A DNA stretch of 64,000 nt. It comes from Oegoconia quadripuncta (taxonomy: Eukaryota; Arthropoda; Insecta; Lepidoptera; Autostichidae). Made by a program: the position numbers and the translations under genes. This document shows positions 1 through 10,737 of this stretch, piece by piece. Within the stretch, counting starts at the first letter, position 1. Every line of letters starts with the position of its first letter. The DNA is taken from the NCBI GenBank assembly GCA_949316235.1, contig OX438747.1:1302501-1366500 (forward strand), written 5' to 3'. The notes beneath the pieces were generated by a model that saw only the letters and a list, made by a program, of their open reading frames with translations, did no database searches and was not told where the DNA came from.

Positions 1-477
1 GGAGAACTTCTCGTAGGTTATACGGACGCGGATTTTGCGAACTGTGTGCATGATCGTCGTTCCTACACAGGTTATTGATTCAAACTGGCAAATGGACCTG
101 TCTCGTGGGCATCGAAGAAGCAGCCTACAGTGGCGCTGTCTTCTACCGAAGCTGAGTACATGGCGTTGACTGATGCTGCGAAAGAGGCTATTTACTTACG
201 TCGTTTGATATCCGAGGTATGTGATATTAAATATCCTAGTATAACCATTTGCAGTGACAGTCAGAGTGCGCAGAACTTAGCTCATAATCCTATACACCAC
301 GGCAGATCGAAACATATTGATGTTAGGTACCATTTTATTCGCGAAAAGGTATCTGAAAATGTGATTGTGCTTCAATACACTAAGTCCAGTGACCTGTTAG
401 CTGACGTGTTGACAAAATGTCTTGGGAAAGTTGCACATCAAAGGTGTATCAATAGTATAGGTTTAGTTAAGGCGTAG
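1..477 (+). pseudogene. Ty1/copia retrotransposon pol, RNase H C-terminus (broken)
   Basis: The frame reads from base 1 to the TAG at 475-477 and carries the copia-type RNase H signature: a Y-T-D-A-D-F segment, S-W-x-S-K-K-Q, then LSSTEAEYMAL, and later DSQSAQNLAHNP and the histidine-rich SKHIDVRYHFIRE block. This is the last domain of a copia Pol polyprotein, which removes the RNA strand during reverse transcription. A TGA at 76-78 interrupts the frame between the first Asp motif and the S-W-x-S-K-K block, so the copy is not functional. The element runs off the left edge. Family identity is clear from the motifs; the activity of other copies cannot be judged here. Confidence 0.9.
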
Positions 478-562
478 TTACTTTATGTTACAATGTTTTT
501 CTTTATGTTACAGTGTTTGTTTGTTATTACTAAGGCTTCTGAATATGGTCATTACGGGTGGA

Positions 563-706
563 TGTTGTAAGATGTGATACTGGCCATATTAGAACTATTT
601 TATTTTGAATTTTTAGTATAGAACATCTGCTTTTACTGTGACAATCACTTCCAAATATACATTTGCCATGTAAACATCTAGTGTTCTTACTTTATATTTT
701 CCCACA
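563..706 (+). repeat. possible 3' LTR of the copia element
   Basis: About 85 bases after the pol stop there is a short purine-rich stretch (GGGTGGA, 556-562) followed by TGTTGTAAGATG, the usual layout of a polypurine tract and LTR start. A TG...CA interval of about 144 bp ending in CCCACA at 706 would be a short copia LTR. The 5' LTR lies outside the window, so neither the end point nor the target duplication can be confirmed. Confidence 0.35.
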
Positions 707-894
707 GGAGGTCATACCTTGGCCACATTCGGGGGATTTTTTTTCACTCTCCCGGGAGGAAGATAATGTTTTTCAGCTGTATGTATGTAGATTTCTATGT
801 TATTTCTTGTAGTCTAAACGGCTTGACCGATTTTGACGAGCAGGATATCATTGTATTCGTTTTAATCCTCAGAGTGTCAAAATACAATATGATC

Positions 895-1075
895 AACGTC
901 AAAAATGCTTTATTTTGTGATTTTACATTTTTTAAGCTACTGCTTGTTCAAAAGGTAATTTTCCCTTGAGAAGAACAAGCAAGAAACTGGAGGGGTTGCT
1001 CTTTTAAAAATAGGTTTTGAGATTTTATTATTAATTGTGAAATAGTAGGGCATGCGAACGATCTCGTTATGGTCA
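895..1075 (-). repeat. Jockey-like LINE 3' UTR fragment
   Basis: On the minus strand this reads ...GTTTCTTGCTTGTTCTTCTC... and ends with an AATAAAGCATTTTTGAC-type tail. The same block recurs at 7085-7215, 12172-12403, 14228-14370, 15735-15860 and 18110-18220, and lies 3' of the Jockey-like coding remnant at 14228-14790. It is the 5'-truncated 3' end of that LINE family. Confidence 0.6.
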
Positions 1076-1127
1076 AGGAAGATTATCATATAAATAGTCT
1101 GATATTTTATAATATGCTTTCTTAATT

Positions 1128-1523
1128 TTTTTTTTTTTATATGAGAGGGCGGCAAACGAGCATGCGGGTGACCTGATGGAAAGCAATCACCGCCGCCCAT
1201 TGACACCCGCAACACCAAAAGGGTCACAGATGCGTTGCCGGCCTTTGAGGAAGGTGTCCACCCCAGAATAAGTAGGGCAGCCTGAGCGATGAGGGATTCT
1301 CCAGCACTAATAGTGCTGGTACCCTCCTGGGGTACTAACTCTTTAAATACCGCTCCCATTCTGGAGAGAGACTGGAAGGTGGGCCTCCGGCGCCCTCGAA
1401 GCGCAGTGGCAAAATGCCACTACTCAGACGTCGGTCTTCTGCGAGAGGGTGGTACTTCCCCGGTCGAGCCGGCCCATTCATGCTGCAAGCTAATAGCTTA
1501 CAGCGTGGCTCTACCACTACAAA
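1128..1523 (-). mobile_element. composite SINE with CR1/L2-like LINE tail, copy 1
   Basis: Read on the minus strand, the element begins TTTGTAGTGGTAGAGC, resembling a Pol III A box. About 45 bases on it has CCGGCTCGACCGG, a B-box-like stretch. A unique body of roughly 200 bp follows, then the last 110 bp or so of the CR1/L2-like LINE seen at 32765-33290 (TTCCTCAAAGGCCGGCAACG onward) and a poly-A tract. A second copy at 17160-17573 is nearly identical apart from small indels, so the family looks recently active. Open frames here on either strand are by-products of the repeat. Confidence 0.75.
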
Positions 1524-1977
1524 TTGCACCAGCCAAGTATAAAATATGATGTCGTTTTCTTAGGTTTTAAATTCAAATTGTTATTTACCATAGTTCTATC
1601 CAGGCCTTGTACGAACCGAATAAAATCATGAAACAAACCGATAATACGAGTATGTTCGGAACGAAACTGAGTTCGAAAGATTAGACACATCCCCTAAAAA
1701 CTGGAATTTATGCGTTTTCGTGACTAAACTGTAGAAATACAAGCACTGAAACGTAAAGTGAACTAACTAAGGTAACTGAAGTACATATTTGACTGAAGAA
1801 TAAATTAAAAGAAGATGCAATACTGGGGGGGAAATAGCTTCGGACGGCCGTAACTTCGGACTTTTTCTTTTGCAGTTTGCTGTATCAATTATAAAGCAAT
1901 CGTCATTAGGTTTACTTTTTTTGTATGTGGTTGGACATCACAAGTTAGTACGGGATGTAAGGAACGTCTGAATTTAT

Positions 1978-2265
1978 GCTGGCTAGCTACCACCATCTTA
2001 TCTAAGTCAACCGCCAAACAGCAATGTTAATTGCATTGTGGTGTTCCGGTCGTTCAAGAGATAAGCCAGTCCCCTAAATAAGGTGGGGGTTCCGTGTCGT
2101 ACGCTACCACCTTCGGCCTTATCTTCAATAAACATCAGGTGTGATTGAAGACAAGTGCTAACTAAATAAGTTTTCAATGCGGGTGTCCATGGGCGGCGGT
2201 GATTGCTTTCCATCAGGTGACCCGCATGCTCGTTTGCCGCCCTCTCATATAAAAAAAAAAAAAAA
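1978..2265 (+). mobile_element. SINE-1 fragment fused to CR1/L2-like LINE tail
   Basis: Bases 1978-2165 are a 5'-truncated copy of the tRNA-headed SINE-1 family (CTGGCTAGCTACCACCATCT onward), stopping near CAAGTGCTAACT before its usual poly-A. After a short stretch (2166-2178) comes GCGGGTGTCCATGGGCGGCG, the 3'-terminal block of the CR1/L2-like LINE, and one shared A tract at 2251-2265. Both parts have the same orientation. Confidence 0.65.
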
Positions 2266-2544
2266 TTATTTGCTCACTAAGCACGAGCGAATGTAAATGA
2301 AAACCCTTCTGGAGGTGAAGACCTGGTAACCTGGAATACAGGATACTTTTCCTAGTTCAGGAAATAGACTTCAGAAGTTCTAACTGTTCGCCATTTCTAA
2401 CTTGTGAAGTGAATAAAGATTACGTAGAAATAGTACAATCAACCCGCCTCTTTCCGTGGGTGTTGTCAAAGACGACTAAGAGACAGACAGAGCATCTATA
2501 GATTTGTACATTTCAACGGCGATGGGCCCTGTCAAACTACAAAA

Positions 2545-3135
2545 CTTCAAACTTTAAGCATTTATTTCAACGTAAGATACATGATATAATTTGTTGAATG
2601 TCAATTTAAATCTACTGGAAATTAAAAAAGCTTATTGCATTTATCTGTCAGTCAGTATGTCCAAGCTACTACTGCTTCGGAAAGGGAAATCATCTGTGGG
2701 AAAAGAAGCGGCGCAAGAAACCCACAGGATCATTGTTGTCCTTTATTTTTTTTTTTAATAAAGTATATAACTAATACAATTTTATAATTTTATAAGTTTG
2801 TCATTCAGGTAGTCACTAATTTTAAAATAACCCATTTTGCTAATGTTATTTTGACATAATCTTTAAAAATTTTCTCAGTTAGATTAATGATATTCTCAGG
2901 TATAAGGTTATAAAAGCGTAATACAGTGTCCCACAAATGATGTATTAACTTTGCTTAGTCTGAACATAGGGGTAGCCAATTTGTTCTTATATCTGAAATT
3001 TAAATTATGCTTGTCACTATTTTTCGGGAACGCAGAAAATTTTTTCGAACGTACATAATATTTTCGTAAATAAACAGTGAAGGAACAGTTAAAATATTAT
3101 AATTTCTTTAAACCTGTCTCGGACAGAGTCATATT
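2545..3135 (-). pseudogene. Jockey-like LINE, 3' end (RT C-terminus remnant plus 3' UTR)
   Basis: The minus-strand stretch 3135-2820 has the layout of the Jockey reverse transcriptase C-terminus, with a frame-broken equivalent of the R-F-Y-N-K-[IV]-P segment. It is followed by a 3' UTR (2820-2545) containing CACAGATGATTTCCCTTTCC on the minus strand. The same 3' UTR recurs at 35575-35870 (+) and 41165-41440 (-). The copy is 5'-truncated and decayed. Confidence 0.6.
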
Positions 3136-3702
3136 GACGCAGATTATAAACATTTCCGTATATTTCGAAAATTAAACCGTGGCTGTTGTTTCAAGTAATC
3201 TTTTAATGTTTGGACAACCCTGATACAAATCTTTGGGATATCTCTGACCATTCCATTTAGGATAAAAGTCGTGACGTTATGTATATAATTTCATCCATGT
3301 GAAATCGGGGCAGGTTGCTAATAATAAATAACTTAATTTCCCAGACGTATAGCAACGGTCTAGTTATCGATGTAGGCTGGTTACTATGGTAACGAGACGC
3401 GCCTGATGTGGAAGGTCGCGTTACCCGCTCGACTGAAAAAATCTATGCCGTTTTTAACTCATCGCGTAGGCTGCTTCAAGCTACATCAAATAACACTCTA
3501 ATTAACAGATAAATAGGTTTGAAATAGGAAAAAATCATATTCTTGTAAATTTCGGGAGACGATCGGTTGCTAAGTTGAAAGTTTAATATAAATAGGCCGA
3601 TAAGAAGCTTTCTCAGACACAAGGGTCGTCGGAAAGTCAGTTATTTGTAGAATTATTGTATGAAATGGTTACAATATTTTACCGAATTACGGGGAAGCGA
3701 AT

Positions 3703-4056
3703 GAAGGGTAACGATTTATATAATAAAAAGTGATTCGAAGGCACGTGAAGTCCCCAAGCCGCATTGGGCCAGCGTGGCGGAATATGGCCCATACACCCTC
3801 AATATGAGGGAAGCTCTATATTCCTGCAATGGGATGTTTACAGACTGATGATGTGATGTGTGATGTATGTATATCTTTTTATTTTAGGAAGGGTAACGAT
3901 TTATATAATAAAAAGTGATTCGAAGGCACGTGAAGTCCCCAAGCTTCACTGGGCCAGCGTGGCGGACTATGGCCCACACACCCTCAATATGGGAAGCTCT
4001 ATATTCCTGCAGGAGATGTTTACGGACTAATGATGTGATGTGAAATATCTTTTTGT
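3703..4056 (+). repeat. tandem duplication of an RTE-like LINE 3' end
   Basis: A block starting GAAGGGTAACGATTTATATA at 3703 is repeated at 3888, a spacing of 185 bp. Each unit contains GGGCCAGCGTGGCGGA...ATGGCCC and ends in a GATGATGTGATG-type tail, the usual 3' end of a lepidopteran RTE-type LINE. A related fragment is at 24086-24190. The units differ by scattered substitutions and small indels, so the duplication is not recent. Confidence 0.7.
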
Positions 4057-4379
4057 TTTGTTTTAAGTCTATGTAAATTTGAATATTTGTCACTGACTAG
4101 AAGGTTCACAATTCGACTGTTTTTTACAAGCTTTTATTCAGCTTACTGTGTTCGTATGTAAGTAGTACGTTTCAAACTTTGCAATCCATTTATCGACCAC
4201 TTGCTGGTATATTTTTTATTTTATTTTTTCATTATGGTTTTATTTCATTATGATTATTCAAAAATAGTGTGACGTTGACGTAACAATGGTTACATACTTA
4301 TACTTTATTAATTAATTTTGACATACATAAATATACATGTATACATGTATAATGCTATTGTATATATATGTTTTTCATG

Positions 4380-4500
4380 TTATTATTTTTTGTTTTATGT
4401 TTGACAATCACTTTTACTTTAGAAATCATAAATTTACGAAACTGTATGTATGACATATTGTAAAAGTGAACTAAATAAATCTAATCTAATCTAATCTATG
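4380..4500 (+). repeat. retroelement 3' end with (ATCTA)n tail, copy 1
   Basis: TGTTTGACAATCACTTTTAC... ending CTAAATAAATCTAATCTAAT is nearly duplicated at 35043-35160. The AATAAA-like motif and short tandem pentamer tail suggest a LINE 3' terminus. No coding sequence is attached. Confidence 0.55.
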
Positions 4501-4530
4501 ATTGAGTTGAAATTTGGCATATTTATGTAG

Positions 4531-4622
4531 GTTCCCGAACGAGTACGACATTGGAACCTTCAAGAAACGAGCCTGCACCTTCCTTAAAGACCGGCAACGC
4601 ATCTGTGACCCTTTTGGTGTTG
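4531..4622 (+). repeat. CR1/L2-like LINE 3' fragment
   Basis: The sequence encodes the equivalent of ...[14 protein letters not shown] and the R-Q-R-I-C-D-P-F-G end of the LINE ORF at 32820-33290, then breaks off at TTTTGGTGTTGG without the usual tail. A second, longer fragment follows at 4793-4996 in the same orientation. Confidence 0.7.
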
Positions 4623-4792
4623 GCTAATTCAGTGATCTGCCTGCGACAAATTTTTCAAGTGGACGTGCATGGTCAAATCCTATACTGTGAGGAATCGAGA
4701 AAAGTATACTCAAAAGAATCTCGGGCCCGATTTTGATTAAAACTAAAGCAGCATCATTGGATTTTTGAAAAAAAAAAAAAATATTGTCTACA

Positions 4793-4996
4793 CTATGGAA
4801 CGGACTTCCGGCAGCGGTATTCCCGAACGAGTACGACATTGGAACCTTCAAGAAACGAGCCTACACCTTCCTCAAAGACCGGCAACGCATCTGTGACCCT
4901 TTTGGTGTTGCGGATGTCCATGGGCGGCGGTGATTGCTTTCCATCAGGTGACCCGCATGCTCGTTTGCTGCCCTCTCAAATAAAAAAAAAAAAAAA
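4793..4996 (+). repeat. CR1/L2-like LINE 3' end with poly-A
   Basis: About 190 bp of the LINE 3' terminus, from the W-N-G-L-P-A-A region through CATGGGCGGCGGTGATTGC to CCCTCTCAAATA and a 14-A tail. It is 5'-truncated, as is usual for target-primed reverse transcription. Confidence 0.75.
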
Positions 4997-5112
4997 GTTC
5001 GGTGACAATGCAATATTATGGTACCATAGCTTCCTGGGCTAGTTGGTCTTAGCAAAATGTTCACTAACATTGTTCAGGAGAGATTTCCTCAAATTTTTGA
5101 CATCATAAATAA

Positions 5113-5376
5113 TAATAATAAATATATTTGCACATACACACAGCGCCATCTAGTTCCACACTCAGCAACTAGGCTTGTATTATGCATACCAAGTGGTTGA
5201 TAAACTACACAAATACATTTTTTTTGTAAATAAATATATTAATAAATGAAAAACATGCATAACTCGGGAACACATGTCTGTATTCATCATACAAACATAT
5301 GCCCCTAGCGGGATTCGAACCCGCGAGCTTTTGGTATAGCAGTCAGAATTTTAACCACTACACCAAACAGGTCGTC
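5113..5376 (-). mobile_element. tRNA-derived SINE, family 2, near-complete
   Basis: On the minus strand the head reads GACGACCTGTTTGGTGTAGT (A-box region), then GGGTTCGAATCCCGCTAGGG (B box). The body runs through TATGTTTGTATGATGAATAC to GGAACTAGATGGCGCTGTGT and an (AAT)n-type tail. Other copies are at 12664-12921, 15899-16150, 31247-31705, 63379-63592 and, as fragments, 10567-10737, 21664-21812 and 30398-30492. It is a Pol III-type retroposon that depends on a LINE for movement. Confidence 0.8.
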
Positions 5377-5611
5377 AAATCATTCTTCGTTTCCAAAATA
5401 TCGAGCGCCAAAATCAAAAATTCGGATTTCTTTTTTTTATTTTTTCTTTCACTATTTCGGCCATAACTTTTTTCGTTTTTGACTTTCTCGAATAAATTAT
5501 TTTTGCACCTTACAGACCTCGTGAATACGCGTCTTTTCAGCCTTTTTTGAATATCATCTATTCGTAAATGCTGTCCAATGTCAAAAAAAAAGTGAAGCAA
5601 AAGGCGTGTTA

Positions 5612-5815
5612 AAGGGCGGAGTGTGAGTTTTGTTTCGACATAACTTTACTACCGCGTTTACGTTTACGTGACGATTTGTATGGAGAAATGTGCAGCGCCT
5701 CTAGCGGATAGTTTGCAAAACGTTTTTTTTCATAGGGACTTTTTTCGTAAACGCGAACGCGATGGTAAAGTTCAAAACGAGACAAAACTCACTCTTCGGA
5801 CACAGGTCACCGTCT
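5612..5815 (+). mobile_element. MITE with GGGCGGAGTGTGAGTTTTGT terminus, copy 1
   Basis: GGGCGGAGTGTGAGTTTTGT opens the element. Inner sequences TACCGCGTTTACGTTTACGT and the complementary CGTAAACGCGAACGCGATGG form subterminal inverted repeats, and the far end (AACGAGACAAAACTCACTCT) mirrors the first terminus imperfectly. Length is about 200 bp. Related copies are at 13020-13205 and 47784-47979. There is no coding capacity. Confidence 0.65.
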
Positions 5816-6097
5816 CGTCAACCGTCTTATTCTTCTGTCTTCCGTCTCTATCATAGTTTAGTCGGCCAGCGTCTGTCTGGACCTGGCTGTCCAAAAAGTC
5901 CACAACAATAGGGTTTATCGCCTGAGTGGTATTTTATAAATTTGGGTAACATCTCACGATGCACTCCGGAGATAGAGCGTGGAATCATATTTTTTTTTCT
6001 TTTCCTTTTTCTTTTTCTTTTACAGAGTTACATATTTCACACACTTCTACCAAACTATAAATAGCTTATGGGCAGTAAATATACACCTTTGATTTTA

Positions 6098-6341
6098 ATA
6101 AATAAATAAAATAAATAAATATTTCGGACGCTTACACCAATCATTTAGACCCAAACTAAGCAAAGCTTGTACTATGGATACTAGATAACGGATAAACATA
6201 CATAAATATTTATATAAACATCCATGACTCAGGAATAAATGTTCATATTCATCACACAAACATTCACCCGTCGCGGTATTCGAGCCCGCAACCGTTGGTT
6301 TCGCTGACAGGGTCACTATCCACTACACCAATCGGTCGGAC
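6098..6341 (-). mobile_element. tRNA-derived SINE, family 3
   Basis: On the minus strand GATTGGTGTAGTGGATAGTG resembles an A box and GGTTGCGGGCTCGAATACCG is a mutated B box. The body passes through ATTTATGTATGTTTATCCGT and AAGCTTTGCTTAGTTTGGG and ends TTCGGACGC...TCCGAAATATTTATTTATTT. Copies also lie at 23826-24096, 26735-26968 and (partial) 36836-36915. Confidence 0.75.
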
Positions 6342-6477
6342 GTCGTCAAAAAAAAATATTCTTACAATGTAACTGTAACACATTATTTAAACTTTTGTGA
6401 ATTTTACAGTATTACGAGTAAGCATGGTAAATGGAACATAAACATTATGTGCTTCGTTTCATATATATTTACAAGCA

Positions 6478-6545
6478 TCGTCACTTTCCATCAGGTGAGA
6501 TTGTAGTCAAACGCGAAACCAGTTTTTAATAAAAAAAAAAAATAT
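6478..6545 (+). repeat. short LINE/SINE 3' tail fragment
   Basis: CATCGTCACTTTCCATCAGG followed by TGAGATTGTAGTCAAA and an A-rich tail. The same tail is found at 19125-19190. It looks like the 3' terminus of a retroposon without its body. Confidence 0.45.
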
Positions 6546-7084
6546 TTGTTAAACTTCTAAATCACTTTCAATTACTAAATTTAGGCACAGTGTCGCTTTT
6601 TATATCTTGAGGAAAACTGTTAAATATCTTGGGCACTATATTGAAGTAGGTGGTGTTGCCAATTTTTGTCTGTCCAATTATTTCCATAGCATGGATCAGT
6701 TCCGTCTAGTTAAGCTGAATTTGTGATTTTCCAAGGTACTGTTTCTAGTAAGCGATTTTTTTTTATTAACCCATGGTTCTAAGGAATTACGAGGACATTG
6801 TGGAGTTCTGCAGGAACACTGGAAAATTTGGTGGACTGGAAAGGGATGGACGAGACCCTATAGTGAATCCAATCATCCGTCTGAAACCTTCAGACGTCCG
6901 ACCTTCAATATCAAGCAACAGAGGCAGTATACGATATATTTCATGGAATGTCTTTCACGTAAACGCTTTCATATAATTTTCCAAGAACTAAAACAAAGAT
7001 GTCTGTGATCTGTCTGTCTCGATTCAAATTAACAGGAAATTTCGCACATATAATTTTGACTAAGATTCAATACTTAACTTAAAT

Positions 7085-7215
7085 ATTCTAATATTCTGTT
7101 TAGTGAAATGATTAGTTCTTCTCTGGAGAGCCAGCCTTGTGAATGAGCGATAATTGTATAATCATGAACTTTTCAAATGTTATTCTTATAACCTACGACA
7201 AAGCTTATTTTGAAT
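7085..7215 (+). repeat. Jockey-like LINE 3' UTR fragment
   Basis: Contains TAGTTCTTCTCTGGAGAGCC and ends TTTTGAATTTGAATTTGAG. It matches, in opposite orientation, the 3' end at 14228-14345. No coding part is retained. Confidence 0.55.
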
Positions 7216-7272
7216 TTGAATTTGAGTTTTGGTGTAAAGTGCCTTACTTGTCTTTTAGGGTATATTATATTA

Positions 7273-7322
7273 ACCCTATTATATATATATAAATATATAT
7301 ATATATTATATATATATAGGGT
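7273..7322. repeat. AT-rich near-palindrome
   Basis: ACCCTAT ... ATAGGGT flank about 36 bp of alternating A and T, giving a 50-bp near-perfect inverted repeat. It could form a cruciform or reflect microsatellite expansion inside a short hairpin. Confidence 0.6.
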
Positions 7323-7799
7323 AAAGTATAACAGTTTAAGTTGTGAAATAATTTACTATATTTTTTTAAAAATCTCAAGAGAAATTACACTTTTTTTAAA
7401 ATTTATGGTATTTGATATTCTAGTTTGATATGCATGCATAACTTTGTAGGTACTTGTCACGTGAGGGTTGTATTTAGTATGTAGGGTTGACAAAAAAAAT
7501 TGACAACCTTTACTTATTAGTTCTGTGGTTATTGCAAAATTGCCACACCTGACAAATACTGTTTCTGGAAAACCATCAAAGATGTTGGGGAAATTATTTA
7601 AGACCGTTTTTTAAACGAATTAACCGATTTTAATGAAACTTTATACGCGTAATTCGAATACACAGTCGACACAGTGTACATGACATGTTTTTTATTAGCC
7701 TGTGTTATCCCACTGCAGGGCAAAAGCCTCCCACTATTTCTGAAATATCTGACTCAAGAACTCCGGCCACCGGCCACAGGTCGACGGGTCGGTGGCTAT

Positions 7800-7860
7800 T
7801 TTATGTCTGACAACCGGAACACAACAATGCTATTAACATTGCTGCTTGGCGGCAGAAGGA
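7800..7860 (-). repeat. SINE-1 remnant
   Basis: TCTGACAACCGGAACACAAC ... GCTGCTTGGCGGCAGA is the central part of SINE-1; both ends are missing. The surrounding open frame (7674-8009) is composite repeat sequence, not a gene. Confidence 0.6.
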
Positions 7861-8807
7861 GGAAACTGCTTGTTGAACGAGGAGTAGCTTTAAAAAATAT
7901 AAAAACTGACCATTTTAACCTGTGTACCTACAAAATAAAGATTCGTCGAAAAGTCGTGAAACCGTTTTCACTGTTATCTCATCTGGCAAAGTTAAGGTTA
8001 CGATTTTAATATTACGGATTTATAACAATGAATCGATTGATTTACCTCACTTTCATAACGGCACAACTGAATTAACATAACAACTTAACAATTATATCAC
8101 CACCTAGTACTTGTTCATTCTTTTTCTCCACAATCCACTGATTACACTTAAACGGATCGCGTTTATGTCACCAACACTACAAACCACGTTCTATTTGCTT
8201 TCAAATAACATTAAAGTCACGCTTACTGCTATATAAACAGAGTTTATATCGGCGGCAATGGTGTAGCGCAAATACAAAGTTAAATATGGCTTCGGTTGAA
8301 CTATAATGGTTGTTACGGCGTAGTGAATAAGGCGGTGGAAAGTGAACGGTATAATATCAAGTAGCGAATCTAGGGCGACACCTTGAGAGTTGTATTTGCA
8401 TGGTTCGACCTCGCGCGGTCTTCGAACCCACGGCCTTAGAGCTGAATGCACTGGGGTTTCCTTCCTTCCTACTATTATTAGATTCTATCCCTGCTAAGAC
8501 GATCTAAACAAAATAATTTGGCTACGGCAGACCAGAAGTCCAGAATGCCATAGAACTTGGCCAAGAGCAGAGTTGGGATTTAGACAAATATTGGCAGTGG
8601 AGTCAAATGACGTCTGTACCGAGTTCATGACTAAGTTTTAATTCATTTATTCTCTACACAAAAGACTTCAAGCTATAGTCGTTTTACATACAAGTCTGTT
8701 TAACAATTACATACTGGTGTCTGTGAAAGTTTAAACACCTGTGTTACAAATGACCAGTAGCACAACTTAGGGCTAATTGGACATAAAATTAATATGTATA
8801 GGTCGAA

Positions 8808-9718
8808 AAGATTTTTTTTTTTCTTTTTTTTTTGTGCACTACGGGTTCGTACTTGACCTCAATCACACCTGATGTTAAGTGACGATGAGGTCGAAGGTGG
8901 AAGCGTATTTACTCGGAAACCCAAACACATTTGGGGGACTGGCTATCTTATCTCTGACAACCGGAACACAACAATGCTATTAACATTGCTGCTTGGCGGC
9001 AGATTTAGATAAGATGGTGGTAGCTAGCCAGGCGGACATTTAAAATGCCCTACCACCAACCAAACCGAGTACTTAAACATGTACCCCGCTGGTACCGCTT
9101 CACAATACCTTACGTCCGCTACTACCTACTGTACGACAAAGCATTTCTTCCACATGATTGAACTAGGAAATGATGAGCGTTCGACGACATTCTTGTGTTC
9201 TATTATTATCATCAAAAATTATTGTAAATTATTTTGCGCAATAGAGAGTTATCTATTTTGTATTTTATAGTTACAAATTGTAATTTAATATGAGAATCTG
9301 ACATTATTAATGAGTTAAATTGACATATTGTTAAGTATTGTTATTTAATTGTATTTGACATAATATATAAATATATGAGGTAAGATGATATTAATTCAGT
9401 TTAAATGTCACATTGTAATATTTAAAGTTATTCAGGTTAACACAATGTTGTCGTTTAGCGTGTCTGCTTATATTGCATGATTTTTTGATTCTATTTTTAT
9501 ATTTTAAATATTTGTACGCCATAACAGGCAGATTTTGCTGGACTACCTATCTACAAAATAAGACCTTTATCTGTATACCCAAAATCAAACAAATAAATAA
9601 TTTTCTTTCTTTCTTTCTTTCTTATCTTAAATCGACAGGACACATCTATGGGGATCGAACCCGCGACATCTGGATCGTAAACCCAATGTTGTTTACGTTG
9701 AGCCACGGAGGCGGTTAA
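8808..9718 (-). mobile_element. SINE-1 copy interrupted by about 550 bp of other repeats
   Basis: The poly-A end (T-rich, 8808-8832) and body run to CATGTACCCCGCTGG near 9091. The tRNA-like head (GGGATCGAACCCGCGACATC ... GAGCCACGGAGGCGG) resumes at about 9650. Between them is a segment whose two ends (9092-9192 and about 9623-9650) match 12527-12642, plus a further 430-bp insert ending in a (TTTC)n tail. At least two events lie inside one SINE. Confidence 0.7.
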
Positions 9719-9774
9719 AATAAAAATAATTTACTTGTACATTTTTGTGTGCACAAGATACTATTATATATACT

Positions 9775-10378
9775 GGATGAGTTTTTTACCGTAAGAAAAA
9801 AAAATAAGTCATATTAGGTAAGTGAAATAGAAGTTATTTGCATAGGTAGTTTATTTTTTAAAACCATCTTCGGCCCACGCGCCGGCCGGAGATAGATATG
9901 CGACTGGCTGGATTCGTAAGGTTCCTATCATGCGAAATTTATTTAAAATTCATATTTTCTATAAGTTTTTTAAAATTATTTAATGTAATTTTTGTATATG
10001 AGAGGGCGGCAAACGAGCATGCGGATCACCTGATGGAAAGCAATCACCGCCGCCCATGGACACCCGCAACACCAAAAGGGTCACAGATGCGTTGCCGGCC
10101 TTTGAGGAAGGTGTAGGCTCGTTTCTTGAAGGTTCCAATGTCGTACTCGTTCGGGAACACCGCTGCCGGAAGTCCGTTCCACAGGGTGGTCGTACGTGGT
10201 AAGAAGTTTCTTGAGAAATGTGGAGTAGGCTACAGACGTGACCGTCAAATGACACAACGCTTTCTTGGATTATGGTTTTGGATAAAAACAAAAAAAAATC
10301 AAACTACCTATGCCAATACCTTCTATTTCACTTACCTAATATGCCCTATTGTTCTCCTTACGGTAAAAAAACTCATCC
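9775..10378. mobile_element. DNA element with about 85-90-bp terminal inverted repeats
   Basis: The left end (9775-9858) starts GGATGAGTTTTTTACCGTA and includes CATATTAGGTAAGTGAAATA and GCATAGGTAGTTT. The right end (10290-10378) is its reverse complement with a few changes. Flanks on both sides are TATATA-rich, which fits a TA-rich target site. A CR1/L2-like LINE 3' end (9996-10226) sits inside. A lone terminus is at 27254-27300 and another part at 61675-61727. No transposase is present. Confidence 0.6.
9996..10226 (-). repeat. CR1/L2-like LINE 3' end
   Basis: The reverse strand runs from the R-F-S-R-N-F-L region of the LINE ORF to the CATGGGCGGCGGTGATTGC tail block. It is 5'-truncated and close in sequence to the copy at 32765-33290. 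It is inserted within the inverted-repeat element 9775-10378. Confidence 0.75.
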
Positions 10379-10566
10379 GCTATATATGTAAATGTTTGCA
10401 AGCATATTTATAAAGGATATGTTCAGATTTGATGAAAGAGAATTATTCTTTAAAGACGTCAACAGCCTATTTAAGTGATAGGACTGATTAGGCAATAGCC
10501 TATCTGAGGGGTGACGATTAGTTATTTACCAACACAACATCCGACTGTTGAAGGTTTGCAGCATAT

Positions 10567-10737
10567 AATAATAAATATCTTTGCACATACACACAGCGCC
10601 ATCTAGTTCCACACTAAGCAACTAGGCTTGTATTAGGATACCAGATGGTTGATAAACTGCACAAATACATTTTCTTTGTAAATAAATACATAAATAAATT
10701 AAAAACATCCATAACTCGGGAACACATGTCTGTATCC
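10567..10737 (-). repeat. SINE family 2, head missing
   Basis: Contains the ATCTTTGCACATACACACAG and CGCCATCTAGTTCCACAC 3' block through AACTCGGGAACACATGTCTG, but the tRNA-like head is absent. It is a 5'-truncated copy. Confidence 0.7.

Noticed and set aside
10126..10413. 95-aa plus-strand frame
   Set aside because: Antisense of a CR1/L2-like LINE end plus an inverted-repeat terminus.
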